A stretch of DNA of 64,000 nt from an uncultured Gluconobacter sp. Lineage in GTDB: Bacteria > Pseudomonadota > Alphaproteobacteria > Acetobacterales > Acetobacteraceae. The stretch is from NCBI GenBank assembly GCA_937880175.1, contig CALFLO010000175.1:5549-69548 (forward strand), read 5' to 3'. Below the pieces are notes generated by a model. That model made no database searches. It was not told the DNA's origin and saw only the letters and a list, made by a program, of their open reading frames with translations. This document shows, piece by piece, positions 22,199 through 30,328 of this stretch. The first letter of the stretch is position 1. Each line of letters opens with the position of its first letter. The translations under genes and the position numbers were made by a program.

Positions 22199-24037
22199 GT
22201 GGACGAGGACTCCGCTTCCTTCCCGACAGGTCAGGCGCTGGACGCCGACCGGCTCGAACAGGGCCGGGACCGCCAGCGTGCCGAATCGGCGCGTGCGGGG
22301 TTGGGCGAGTCCCTGCGAACAGTCAGGGCAAAAATCCTGAAGCGCCTGCGGCCGCGTCAGGCCTCGGAAATGTCCCTGTCGCGGCGGCGTCTGGCCTCCC
22401 CGCTTCTGGTGCGGATCCTCCTGCTCAATGCCCTGCCGCTCGCCCTTCTGGCCGTCACGCTGCTGTTTCTGGACCAGTTCCAGAACGGCCTGCTGGAAAC
22501 CGACGTCAACGCCCTGCGCGAACAGGCCCATATTTACGCCGGAGCCCTCGGCCAGTCCGCCGTCCGGGTGAGCGCGCATGCGTCCGGCCATCCTGCCCCC
22601 GGCGGCAATCTGGAACTGGACGTTGCGCAGGCCCGCCCGCTGCTGGCCCGCCTGACCGAGCCGAGCCCCAACGCGCATGCCCTGCTGTTCGACCCCGACG
22701 GCAAGCTCGTCGTGGACAGCCGCACGGCCTCGCGGGGCAAGGAGGATCATGCAGCCTCCGAGCCGGCCGATGGCGGATCATGGCAGCCGCCCCGCAACAA
22801 TTTCCTTGAAAGCTTCTATGACTGGCTGCTGTCGCTCCTGCCACTGACCTCCAGCGAAGAAGTGACGCTCGACACCAACGACGCCGCAATGGACGGCCCG
22901 CACGACGCCCAGCCATTTCATTCCCAGGCCGAGCTGCCGCCCTTCATCCGCCGGACGAAGGACCATCAGCTTGTCGTGACGGTCGTGGAACCGGTTGTGC
23001 GCGATGGCGTGACGGTCGGCGAAATCCAGCTCACCCGTCATGCGCCGGAAGTGGATCGCACGCTCTTTGCCGTCCGCTCCTCGATCCTTTCGCTGGTTCT
23101 GGCGGCGCTGGTCGTGACGGTCCTGCTGTCATGGTATCTGTCGCTGACGATCGCCCGTCCGCTGCTGACGCTGGCGCGTGCGTCCAATGACATGCGCGAG
23201 ACGGATGGCCGCAAGGATCTGGTGCCCGAACGGCTTCTGGCGCGGCGCGACGAGATTGGTGTGCTGGCCCGCTCGCTTCGCGGCAGTGCGCTGGCGCTGT
23301 GGGCGCGGATGGATGACATCGAACGCTTTGCCGCCGATGTCAGCCACGAGATCAAGAACCCGCTCTCCTCCATCCGCTCCGCCATCGAGACCCTGCCGCG
23401 CATCCAGATCGCTGAACGCCGCGAGAGACTGCTCGGCATCATCAACAGCGACGTCAAACGGCTGGACCGCCTGATTACCGACATTTCCGACGCCAGCCGG
23501 ATCGACGCAGAACTTTCCCGCGTGCGCCCTGAACCCGTCTCGGTCGTGGCGCTGCTCTCCATTCTCGCGGAAATGCATCAGACGACGCGCCGGGAAGACG
23601 ATCCCGTGCTCCGGCTGGACGTCCGCGATCAGGACCCGCCGCTGAAGGCGCTGGCCGTGGAAGACCGTCTGGTGCAGGTGTTGCGCAACCTGATCGGCAA
23701 TGCGGTATCGTTCTCGCCGCCAAAGGGCATCATCGCCCTGCATGCCAGTGCGCGCGACATTGCCGGAAGCGGACCGGGAACGGGGAGTGTGGTGGAAATC
23801 ACCATCACCGATCAGGGCCCCGGCATTCCGCCCGGAAAACTCGACAGCATTTTCGACCGTTTCTATTCAGAACGGCCCCAGACCGAAAACTTCGGCCAGC
23901 ATTCCGGACTCGGCCTCGCGATCAGCCGGCAGATCATTCACGCCCTGCGTGGCAATCTGTTCGCCGAGAACCGGATGGATGCGTCCGGAGCGATCCGCGG
24001 CGCCTGTTTCGTGGTGCGGCTCCCCCGCGCGCCCTGA
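22199..24037 (+). CDS. chvG: Sensor histidine kinase ChvG
   Basis: From GTG 22199 the protein is 612 residues: an N-terminal cytoplasmic stretch, a span at about 72-92 (LLVRILLLNALPLALLAVTL), a periplasmic sensor domain with an acidic middle, a second span near 285-310, a HAMP domain, the H-box ADVSHEIKNPLSSI, and ATPase motifs NLIGNAVSFSPP, DQGPGI and HSGLGLAIS. It pairs with ChvI. In related genomes the gene next to chvG is hprK and the regulatory PTS; here a reverse-strand pair of genes lies between. ChvG responds to acid or cell-wall stress in other species. Confidence 0.92.
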   Translation: MDEDSASFPTGQALDADRLEQGRDRQRAESARAGLGESLRTVRAKILKRLRPRQASEMSLSRRRLASPLLVRILLLNALPLALLAVTLLFLDQFQNGLLETDVNALREQAHIYAGALGQSAVRVSAHASGHPAPGGNLELDVAQARPLLARLTEPSPNAHALLFDPDGKLVVDSRTASRGKEDHAASEPADGGSWQPPRNNFLESFYDWLLSLLPLTSSEEVTLDTNDAAMDGPHDAQPFHSQAELPPFIRRTKDHQLVVTVVEPVVRDGVTVGEIQLTRHAPEVDRTLFAVRSSILSLVLAALVVTVLLSWYLSLTIARPLLTLARASNDMRETDGRKDLVPERLLARRDEIGVLARSLRGSALALWARMDDIERFAADVSHEIKNPLSSIRSAIETLPRIQIAERRERLLGIINSDVKRLDRLITDISDASRIDAELSRVRPEPVSVVALLSILAEMHQTTRREDDPVLRLDVRDQDPPLKALAVEDRLVQVLRNLIGNAVSFSPPKGIIALHASARDIAGSGPGTGSVVEITITDQGPGIPPGKLDSIFDRFYSERPQTENFGQHSGLGLAISRQIIHALRGNLFAENRMDASGAIRGACFVVRLPRAP

Positions 24038-24169
24038 CGCTGTCATCCGGGTTGCCTCCTGAACGGTGATGGCTGGTCCGGAGGACAGTCCTGCGACGAC
24101 CGTGCCCGGCACGAGCGCCGCCGCGAAAGGCAGCGCAAGGACCAGGGCCGGAACAATATGCCGGCGCAT
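23867..24169 (-). CDS. Possible small secreted protein overlapping chvG
   Basis: The ATG at 24169 lies six bases past the UrcA stop codon and opens with a plausible signal peptide, RRHIVPALVLALPFAAALVPG. The rest of the 100-codon frame is antisense to the last 170 bases of chvG and may not be real sequence of a protein. Only the non-overlapping first 45 codons argue for a gene. It could equally be a chance frame in GC-rich DNA. Confidence 0.25.
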   Translation of the reverse strand: MRRHIVPALVLALPFAAALVPGTVVAGLSSGPAITVQEATRMTASGRAGEPHHETGAADRSGRIHPVLGEQIATQGVNDLPADREAESGMLAEVFGLGPF

Positions 24170-24174
24170 GGCCG

Positions 24175-24531
24175 TCACTTCCGGTTGGAAAGGGCGAGGA
24201 GCACATGTCCGGTCTGATGACGGGCCTGCTGCTGGTCCCGCAGCGCGTAAAGGCTGCTCCGGGCATTGGCGAGGGCGTCCTGTTCGCACTCGGCCACATC
24301 GTTTCCGATCAGCCAGTTTTCATCGAGAAGCTGCTGGCAGACGGTGTGGGAAGCCTTCGTGATCTGCTGCGTGGCCTCGTGCCAGCCCTGCGTGGAGTTG
24401 AGATCCAGCGATGAGACGTCGAGTTCCGTGCTGGCCGTTCCGGGAGTGGCTGGCCGGGCCTTCGCGGCCTGAAGCGGCAGCACAGTGCTGGCAGCGAGAA
24501 CGCAGAGCAGAAGGGAAGAAAAGCGGATCAT
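24175..24531 (-). CDS. UrcA family secreted protein
   Basis: The 118-residue product has a signal peptide (IRFSSLLLCVLAASTVLPLQ, cleavage near AAKA) and a mature UrcA-like region: ELDVSSLDLNSTQGWHEATQ, then THVCQ-like SHTVCQQLL and AECEQDALANARSSL with two Cys. UrcA proteins are small periplasmic proteins of unknown function, common in alphaproteobacteria. AGGAG lies about nine bases before the ATG. A sigma-54-like promoter precedes it at 24586-24601. It sits on the reverse strand between chvG and hprK. Confidence 0.75.
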   Translation of the reverse strand: MIRFSSLLLCVLAASTVLPLQAAKARPATPGTASTELDVSSLDLNSTQGWHEATQQITKASHTVCQQLLDENWLIGNDVAECEQDALANARSSLYALRDQQQARHQTGHVLLALSNRK

Positions 24532-24585
24532 GGCACGAAGCTCCTGAAGAAAAATCCGACGCTCGTGGCGTCTGGAAATTTTCAA

Positions 24586-24601
24586 TGCAGGAAGCGTGCC
24601 A
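24586..24601 (-). promoter_or_regulatory. Sigma-54-like promoter upstream of urcA
   Basis: On the reverse strand TGGCAC-GCTTC-CTGCA (24601 to 24586) has GG and GC separated by exactly ten bases and differs from the TGGCAC-N5-TTGCA consensus at one position. The expected start of transcription is about 45 bases before the UrcA ATG. A near-identical element occurs at 33445. Confidence 0.45.
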
Positions 24602-24700
24602 GTTTCTGTTTTCCAGGCTGGAAATCTGTTCCGCACAGACAATCAAAGCCAAAAATCCATAAAAACGGCGTATTGCGCCAAAAAATGGTCTCTTTGGCTG

Positions 24701-25072
24701 TTATTTGTGTGGGGTAGCGGTCAGGCTTAGGGCGATGCGCTGTTCGGGAAGGGGAAAGCCCTGCACGATCCGCAGGGTCAACGCAGGTTTTGCCGCAGCG
24801 AGAGCCTCGTTCAGAGCGGCCTGGCACTGGGCGAAAGTCTGGCCTTCACGGATCATGGCGGCGACGTGCCGGGTATGGCCAAGGGTCAGGCCATGATCGG
24901 CGAGGGCCAGCGAAATGGCCGAAAGAGCAGCCTGACATTCATCCGACAGTCGGCCGGGCCGGTCGCCATCGGGTCCGAAGCCGCTGAAATCAGTGCAGGT
25001 GACTTCGTCTCCATGTACGGTGACGGTCTGATGAGGGGAGGATGCGCCCATGGGTTCGTGGTCCTGCTCCAT
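24701..25072 (-). CDS. RidA/YjgF-like family protein, divergent
   Basis: The 123-residue product shows the Rid-family layout: GPDGDRPGRLSDECQAALSAI, an ADHGLTLGHTRHVAAMIREG segment where Rid proteins have 'A G.sl.dVv..tvyl', and ALTLRIVQGFPLPEQRIALSLTA where they have 'R..v...LP....veie..A'. Rid proteins are small trimers that deaminate reactive enamines; I cannot see the diagnostic Arg with certainty. ATG at 25072 or 25051 are both possible. It lies divergently from hprK with only 69 bases between. The call is tentative. Confidence 0.55.
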   Translation of the reverse strand: MEQDHEPMGASSPHQTVTVHGDEVTCTDFSGFGPDGDRPGRLSDECQAALSAISLALADHGLTLGHTRHVAAMIREGQTFAQCQAALNEALAAAKPALTLRIVQGFPLPEQRIALSLTATPHK

Positions 25073-25141
25073 GTCAGGGATCCGTCATGCCCCTGTCCGA
25101 CCCAAGGTCTTAGTCCGCTCCCGTGGAGGTCGCAATCCATC

Positions 25142-25603
25142 ATGTCCGTCCTGTCATTTCCCTCCGAAGGCTCCGTCCATGCCTCCTGCGTGGCGTGGAA
25201 CGGGGAGGGCGTGCTGATTTCCGGACCGTCTGGGTCGGGGAAATCCGAACTGGCCCTGCGGCTGATGGATGCGGGGTTTGACCTCGTGGCGGATGACCGG
25301 GTCCTGCTGGACGGGGCCGTGGCTTCGGCTCCCGAACGGCTTGCGGGGCTGATCGAAGTCCGGGGGGTGGGAATTCTACGGACACCTTTTGTCATAAAGG
25401 CGACGGTGCGTCTGAGGGTCTGTCTGGGGGAGGGGCAGCCCCGTCTGCCAGAGCCCTGCCGGGACCCCTGGACGGGGGCGGTCATGCTGCGTCTGGAGCC
25501 CGGTTTTCCGGGAACGGCGGCCCGGATCAGGGCAGCCCTTAAGGCCTGCTGCGGGCCTTATGAATGGGTGGCCGGAGCTGGAGGCGACGTTGCAAAAACG
25601 TGA
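25142..25603 (+). CDS. hprK: HPr kinase/phosphorylase, short alphaproteobacterial form
   Basis: The 153-residue protein contains only the C-terminal kinase domain: the P-loop GPSGSGKSELALRLMDAG near residue 27, VADDRVLLDG, and the HprK signature GLIEVRGVGILRTP near residue 68. The N-terminal domain of Gram-positive HprK is absent, as is usual in alphaproteobacteria. It should phosphorylate HPr on Ser, linking the regulatory PTS to signalling. The ATG at 25142 follows GGAGG; the open frame upstream is antisense to the RidA-like gene and was excluded. Confidence 0.9.
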   Translation: MSVLSFPSEGSVHASCVAWNGEGVLISGPSGSGKSELALRLMDAGFDLVADDRVLLDGAVASAPERLAGLIEVRGVGILRTPFVIKATVRLRVCLGEGQPRLPEPCRDPWTGAVMLRLEPGFPGTAARIRAALKACCGPYEWVAGAGGDVAKT

Positions 25604-25652
25604 AGATGCGAAATAGTTCCGCACAAAAAGAAAAACGGCTAGAGTGTGGCAC

Positions 25653-26618
25653 ATGGCATCGGCGAACCATCCCGAGTCTGGCTCCTTACCCGGATATGGT
25701 CACGGTTCCCGTCGGATCCTGATCGTGACGGGTCTGTCCGGGGCGGGAAAATCATCCATATTGCGGGTTCTGGAAGATCTGGGTCATGAGGTCGTGGATA
25801 ACCCACCCCTGAACCTGATCCAGGCGCTTGCGTCACGGGCCGGACAGAATCTGGCCATCGGGATCGACGTCCGCAGTCGCGGGTTCGAAGCCTCCCGTGT
25901 GCTGGAAGAGCTTGAACGCCTCCGGCTTCTGCCCGACTGCTCGGTGCAGCTCCTGTACGCCACGGCCGAACCCGAAATTCTCCTGCGCCGCTTCACCGCC
26001 ACGCGCCGCCGCCATCCGCTGGTGACCAGCGGCACCATTCTCCCCGGAATTGAACAGGAAATCGCACTTCTGGCCCCGCTCCGGGCCAATGCGGACCTGG
26101 TGATTGACACGTCCGACCTGCCATCGCCGGAACTGCGCCAGCTGATCGAGACGCGCTTTGGCAATACGGGCGGGGAGGGGCTGACGGTGGCGCTGATGTC
26201 CTTTGCCTATCCGTCCGGTCTGCCCCGCGAGGCGGACATGGTTTTTGATGCGCGGTTCCTGCGCAATCCGCATTATGATCCCGCTCTTCAGCCCATGACC
26301 GGGCTGGATGAGGCGGTGGTGCAGTACGTGAAGTCGGACCCGGCCTATCCTGCATTTTTTGGCCATATCCAGAGCCTGCTGGAACTCGTGCTTCCCCGCT
26401 TCGTCGCGGAAGGTAAGAAATACGCGACCATTGCCATCGGATGCAGCGGCGGGCGCCACCGCTCGGTGACGATCGTGGAAGAGCTGGCTCGTATTCTGCC
26501 GAAAACCGTTCCGGTCGGACCGATGATGGTCCTGCACCGCGAACTCGCCCGCAAGGGTCTGGCATCATGGCGCTGGGCCGTCCCCCCTCAGGATCCCTCA
26601 CAGGACATAACGGTATGA
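25653..26618 (+). CDS. rapZ: RapZ family RNase adapter / P-loop ATPase
   Basis: The 321-residue protein has the Walker A motif VTGLSGAGKSSIL, Walker-B-like IGIDVRSRG and the C-terminal RNA-binding region with IGCSGGRHRSVTIVEELA. In E. coli RapZ senses glucosamine-6-phosphate and directs sRNA decay by RNase E; in alphaproteobacteria its role is less clear but it sits with PTS genes, as here. GTG 25644 is an alternative start. Its stop codon overlaps the start of the EIIA gene (ATGA), so the two are translationally coupled. Confidence 0.93.
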   Translation: MASANHPESGSLPGYGHGSRRILIVTGLSGAGKSSILRVLEDLGHEVVDNPPLNLIQALASRAGQNLAIGIDVRSRGFEASRVLEELERLRLLPDCSVQLLYATAEPEILLRRFTATRRRHPLVTSGTILPGIEQEIALLAPLRANADLVIDTSDLPSPELRQLIETRFGNTGGEGLTVALMSFAYPSGLPREADMVFDARFLRNPHYDPALQPMTGLDEAVVQYVKSDPAYPAFFGHIQSLLELVLPRFVAEGKKYATIAIGCSGGRHRSVTIVEELARILPKTVPVGPMMVLHRELARKGLASWRWAVPPQDPSQDITV

Positions 26619-27055
26619 TCGGACTGATGCTGGTAACGCACGGGCGTCTTGGGGAGGTTCTTCTGGAAACGCTGGTGCATGTCGTGGGACCGCAGACGCA
26701 GGTGGGCGTGGTGGGTGTCGCGGATGACGATGATCCGGCAGTCCTGCGTCCGGCCGCCGAACGCCTGCTCCAGCGCCTCGATACCGGCGACGGGGTGCTG
26801 CTGCTGACGGATATTTTCGGAAGCTCGCCGTCCAATCTGGCGCTCTCGCTGCGGGAGCCGGGGCATGTCGAGGTCGTGTCGGGCGTGAATGTGCCGATGC
26901 TGGTCAAGCTGGCGAAAACGCGCCGGGATCTGGATCTTGCAGGCTGCGTGGAAAAGGCCACAATGGCCGGGCGGAAGTATATCGCCGTGGCGTCACAGCT
27001 TCCCGCCCCCTGTCTCCATGGCGGGCCGCGTGCCTGTACGCTGCCGGTTCATTGA
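26615..27055 (+). CDS. PTS EIIA component, mannose family (regulatory)
   Basis: The 146-residue protein is a stand-alone EIIA-Man domain: GLMLVTHGRLGE with phosphorylatable H9, LLLTDIFGSSPSNLA near residue 66 and VVSGVNVPMLVKLA near residue 88. No EIIB or EIIC gene is in the window, so it probably serves regulation rather than sugar uptake. It overlaps rapZ by four bases and precedes HPr by 13 bases. The end (AGRKYIAVASQLPAP) is slightly extended relative to the core domain. Confidence 0.92.
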   Translation: MIGLMLVTHGRLGEVLLETLVHVVGPQTQVGVVGVADDDDPAVLRPAAERLLQRLDTGDGVLLLTDIFGSSPSNLALSLREPGHVEVVSGVNVPMLVKLAKTRRDLDLAGCVEKATMAGRKYIAVASQLPAPCLHGGPRACTLPVH

Positions 27056-27068
27056 ATTGGTTCCCTGA

Positions 27069-27359
27069 ATGAGCGACACGACCCTTTCCATTCCGCCGCG
27101 CACCGTCACCATCGTCAATCATCTGGGCCTTCACGCCCGCCCCGCCGCCAAGATCGTCACGACAGCCGAGCGTTTTGACGCCGAGACCACGATTGCCCAT
27201 GGCACCAATGTCGTCTCCGCCCTGTCGATCATGGGTCTGATGATGCTTGGCGCAGGGGAAGGACAGGACGTCACGCTCCGCGCCCATGGCCCGCAGGCCG
27301 CCGAAGCGCTCGATGCGCTCCAGGCTCTGATCGCGGACGGGTTCGGCGAGCGTGACTGA
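27069..27359 (+). CDS. ptsH: PTS phosphocarrier protein HPr
   Basis: The 96-residue protein has the active His in NHLGLHARPAAK (H22, equivalent to His15 of E. coli HPr) and the regulatory-Ser region SALSIMGLMMLGAGEG, the target of HprK. An eight-residue N-terminal extension precedes the fold. It overlaps EI by eight bases in another frame. The partner EI, HprK and EIIA are all encoded in the same run, consistent with a regulatory PTS. Confidence 0.95.
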   Translation: MSDTTLSIPPRTVTIVNHLGLHARPAAKIVTTAERFDAETTIAHGTNVVSALSIMGLMMLGAGEGQDVTLRAHGPQAAEALDALQALIADGFGERD

Positions 27360-29223
27360 AACGCCTGCGCGCGCGCCCCGCAGCCGCTCTCCCCGCACGT
27401 CCCGCCGCAGTCCGCGCACTGGCGCTTTCCTTCAGGGCAAGGCCATCACGCCCGGCATGGCGCTGGGTCCGGCTGGGCGTGTCGAAGAACTTCCCCTTCC
27501 CGATATCACCGAGCGCTACAGCGCCATCGGGCCGGAAGCCGAGGGCGTCCGGCTGGATGAGGCGGTCGCACGGGCGCTCCATCAGATTGAAAAGATGCGG
27601 GACCGGCTGGTCGGACTGCCGGAAGAAGGTCGCGAGGAAATCGCCTCCCTTCTGATGGTCTATGAGCGGATGCTCGGCCCGTCGCGCCTGCTGCGTCAGG
27701 TCCGCAGCCGGATTGCCGATGACGGACTCTGCGCCGAGGCCGCGGTTTCAGAAGTCACGCATGAGCTGGCCTTGCAGGTCTCGCGCATGGCCGAGGCCGT
27801 GGCGCGCGAGAACAATACCCAGGAAGCGGACGCCAATCTGCGTCTGGCGGGTGAGTTCGAGGAAATCGGACGCCGTCTGGTGCGGAACCTGACCGGCATT
27901 TCCTATCGTGCGTTTTCCAGCCTGCCTCCGGGGTCCGTTCTGGTCGCCGAGCAGCTTCGCCCGGCCGATGTCGCGATGATTGACCCGGCCCGGATCGCGG
28001 CCGTCGTGACACAGGGCGGCGGCGGTGCGGATCACACGGCGATCCTGCTGCGCGCGCTCGACATTCCCGCCATTCTCGCCGTGCCGAACCTCATGGCGCA
28101 GGTTCAGGAAGGTGAGATGCTGGTCGTGGACGGGCATCTCGGCACCGTCACGCTCTCGCCCAATGAGAGCGAACTGCGTCTGGCGGCGGAATCCGCACAG
28201 CGCGAAGTCAAGGAAAAGCGGGCTTTCGGACGTCTGAAGCGGCTGCCGGCCCAGCTTCAGAGTGGCGAAGACATCGAGCTTTCGGCCAATCTGGAACTCC
28301 CGGCGGAAATGCCGATGCTCCTGCGCAATGGCGCGAAGGGGATCGGCCTGCTGCGCAGCGAGTTCCTGTTTGGCGAACGCGAGGACCTGCCCGACGAAGA
28401 CGGCCAGACGGAGGCCTATCGCGCCATCGTTCAGGCCATGGACGGCCGTCCCGTGACGATCCGCGTGCTGGACTGGGGTGGCGAGAAGGGCCGCGCCTGC
28501 ATGCGCCGCCTTGGGTTGGCGGAACAGGTCGCGGACGGGGACAATCCTGCGCTGGGTCTGCGGGGCGTGCGGCTCCTGCTCCGGGTGCCAGAGGTGCTGG
28601 AAACGCAGTTCGCGGCCATCCTCCGCGCCGCCGAACCTGCGGAGGGCATTCCCCCCGGCCGGGTGCGGATCCTGCTACCGATGGTCACGTCGTCAGACGA
28701 GATCGTGGACGCGCGCGAGATTTACGATCGCGTCGTGCGCCGCCTCAGGCGCAAGGGACACACGCTCCCCGATCCGCTGCCCCCGCTGGGGATCATGGTC
28801 GAGACTCCGGCTGCGGCGCTCACGGTGGACGCGCTGGCCCGACACGCCGATTTCATGGCGCTCGGCACCAATGACCTGACGATGTACACGCTCGCCGTGG
28901 ACCGTGCGGATTCCATGGTGGCGGACCGCTACAGCCCCCTTCATCCGGGCGTGTTGCGTCTGATTGCAACAGCTGCGGATTCGGCGCTCCGGGCACGCCG
29001 TCCGATTTCCGTCTGCGGCGAGATGGCGTCTGATCCCCGGGTGGTGGCGCTGCTGATCGGTCTGGGGCTGCGTGCTTTTTCCATGAATTCCGCCTCCCTG
29101 CCGCGCGTGAAGCGCCTGATCCGTACGCTTACGCTCGAAGACTGCGACCAGCTCCGGCGGCAGGTTATGCTGGAAACCGATCCGGTCGTGATCCGCGATC
29201 TGGTGCGGCAGTTCGCGACCTGA
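27352..29223 (+). CDS. ptsI: PTS enzyme I (phosphoenolpyruvate-protein phosphotransferase)
   Basis: The 623-residue enzyme takes phosphate from PEP and passes it to HPr. The phosphohistidine site is GGGGADHTAILLRALDIPAI with H228. The PEP-binding barrel shows EFLFGEREDLPDEDGQ, IRVLDWGG-EKG, NPALGLRG and GTNDLTMYTLAVDR. No GAF domain precedes it, so it is a plain EI rather than PtsP. A 24-residue Arg/Ser/Pro-rich N-terminus precedes the swivel domain. It starts with GTG inside the HPr coding end (ribosome coupling). Confidence 0.95.
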   Translation: MTETPARAPRSRSPRTSRRSPRTGAFLQGKAITPGMALGPAGRVEELPLPDITERYSAIGPEAEGVRLDEAVARALHQIEKMRDRLVGLPEEGREEIASLLMVYERMLGPSRLLRQVRSRIADDGLCAEAAVSEVTHELALQVSRMAEAVARENNTQEADANLRLAGEFEEIGRRLVRNLTGISYRAFSSLPPGSVLVAEQLRPADVAMIDPARIAAVVTQGGGGADHTAILLRALDIPAILAVPNLMAQVQEGEMLVVDGHLGTVTLSPNESELRLAAESAQREVKEKRAFGRLKRLPAQLQSGEDIELSANLELPAEMPMLLRNGAKGIGLLRSEFLFGEREDLPDEDGQTEAYRAIVQAMDGRPVTIRVLDWGGEKGRACMRRLGLAEQVADGDNPALGLRGVRLLLRVPEVLETQFAAILRAAEPAEGIPPGRVRILLPMVTSSDEIVDAREIYDRVVRRLRRKGHTLPDPLPPLGIMVETPAAALTVDALARHADFMALGTNDLTMYTLAVDRADSMVADRYSPLHPGVLRLIATAADSALRARRPISVCGEMASDPRVVALLIGLGLRAFSMNSASLPRVKRLIRTLTLEDCDQLRRQVMLETDPVVIRDLVRQFAT

Positions 29224-29282
29224 CCTGATGTTTGCGTACGGGTCTCTCGGCAAAGCGTGACGGGAATGCCATATTGAGCACC

Positions 29283-29837
29283 ATGCCGGATTCTTCTGCC
29301 ATCGCTGATGCGCTCACCTTTTCGCCCGAGGTCACCCAACGCCTCGATCACACGGCCGACTGGTGCCAGCGCAACGGGCAGCGCCTGACCGAAACGCGTC
29401 GTCAGGTGCTGGGCCTGATCCTGTCCAGCGAAAAGCCCTCCGGCGCGTATGATCTGCTTGCCCGGCTGCGCCCCGCCCATCCGAAAGCCGCTCCGCCGAC
29501 AGTGTACCGGGCGCTGGAGTTCCTGCTGGAACACAGCCTGATCCATCGTCTGGAACGGCTGAGCGCTTTCGTGGGCTGCTCGCACGCCGTGGAATGTCCG
29601 CATGGCTGCAACCATCATGACGAAGGCGGGATGCACCGTGCGCAGTTCCTGATCTGCCGGGGCTGTGACCGCGCCTGGGAGCTGGAGCAGGAAACGATTG
29701 CCCCGGTTCTGACCCGCGCGGCGCAGGGCATGGGGTTCCGCGCCGAGGCCGCGACCGTTGAAATCGAAGGCCTGTGCGCGGCCTGCCAGAAAGCCGGTGT
29801 CACGCCGGTGCGGCGTCCGAAAACCGCAGCGGGCTGA
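29283..29837 (+). CDS. Fur-family regulator, Zur-like
   Basis: From the ATG at 29283 the 184-residue protein shows the Fur winged helix (LTETRRQVLGLILSSEKPSGAYDLL, then APPTVYRALEFLLEHSLIHRLE), a His/Cys-rich segment (GCSHAVECPHGCNHHDEGG) and two C-x-x-C zinc sites, ICRGCDRAWE and LCAACQK. The spacing and Cys-rich nature suit the zinc-responsive Zur group. An unusually His/Cys-dense insertion near residue 100 may add metal binding. It may repress zinc uptake genes, none of which are in the window. A small unknown gene follows seven bases later. Confidence 0.85.
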   Translation: MPDSSAIADALTFSPEVTQRLDHTADWCQRNGQRLTETRRQVLGLILSSEKPSGAYDLLARLRPAHPKAAPPTVYRALEFLLEHSLIHRLERLSAFVGCSHAVECPHGCNHHDEGGMHRAQFLICRGCDRAWELEQETIAPVLTRAAQGMGFRAEAATVEIEGLCAACQKAGVTPVRRPKTAAG

Positions 29838-29843
29838 GACATC

Positions 29844-30296
29844 ATGGGCCGCCGTTCCCCGTCACCGGCGTCCCTGTTCGAAAAGCTGCCGAAGCGCCGC
29901 CGCGAGCGACCGGCCCGTGTATCGCTCCGTCGCCCTACGGATGATACGCAACAGCCGGACCTGCTGGACTGGACTCCACCGCCGACCCATCTTGCGGCCG
30001 AGGATGTCGAGGCCTGCTTTCTGGATCCGGCCAGCTTCCGGCCCCCGGCTGGCGCCGCATTTCTGTATCATCTGACGGATGCCGAAACCGCCCGGAGTTT
30101 CGTGGCAAACGGACTGCCCCTGACGGACAGTCTCATGTTCCGCACCGCAGCCCATCTGGCCGAAGACCTCGCAGACATTCCGGCGACAGGGGACATGGGC
30201 GTGGTGCGGGTGCGACGGCGCCTGATCCAGCCCTGGCTGACCCCCGATCGCCAGGACGGCCGTCCGTGCTATGTGCTCGAACCACAAACGTCCTGA
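29844..30296 (+). CDS. Conserved hypothetical protein, 150 aa
   Basis: I cannot name the family. The N-terminus is basic and Pro-rich (RRSPSPASLFEKLPKRRRER); the C-terminal half has FLYHLTDAETARSFVANGLPL and MGVVRVRRRLIQPWL, a pattern of short beta/alpha elements. There is no signal peptide. It begins seven bases after the Zur-like gene and ends 32 bases before the asparaginase gene, so it is probably in the same transcript. A link to zinc control is only positional. Confidence 0.6.
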   Translation: MGRRSPSPASLFEKLPKRRRERPARVSLRRPTDDTQQPDLLDWTPPPTHLAAEDVEACFLDPASFRPPAGAAFLYHLTDAETARSFVANGLPLTDSLMFRTAAHLAEDLADIPATGDMGVVRVRRRLIQPWLTPDRQDGRPCYVLEPQTS

Positions 30297-30328
30297 CAGA
30301 CACCATGAGAGGCAGGGAGAGTAATCAT

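Noticed and set aside
21404..22750. A 448-codon reverse-strand frame over chvI and chvG
   Set aside because: Antisense shadow of two clear two-component genes.
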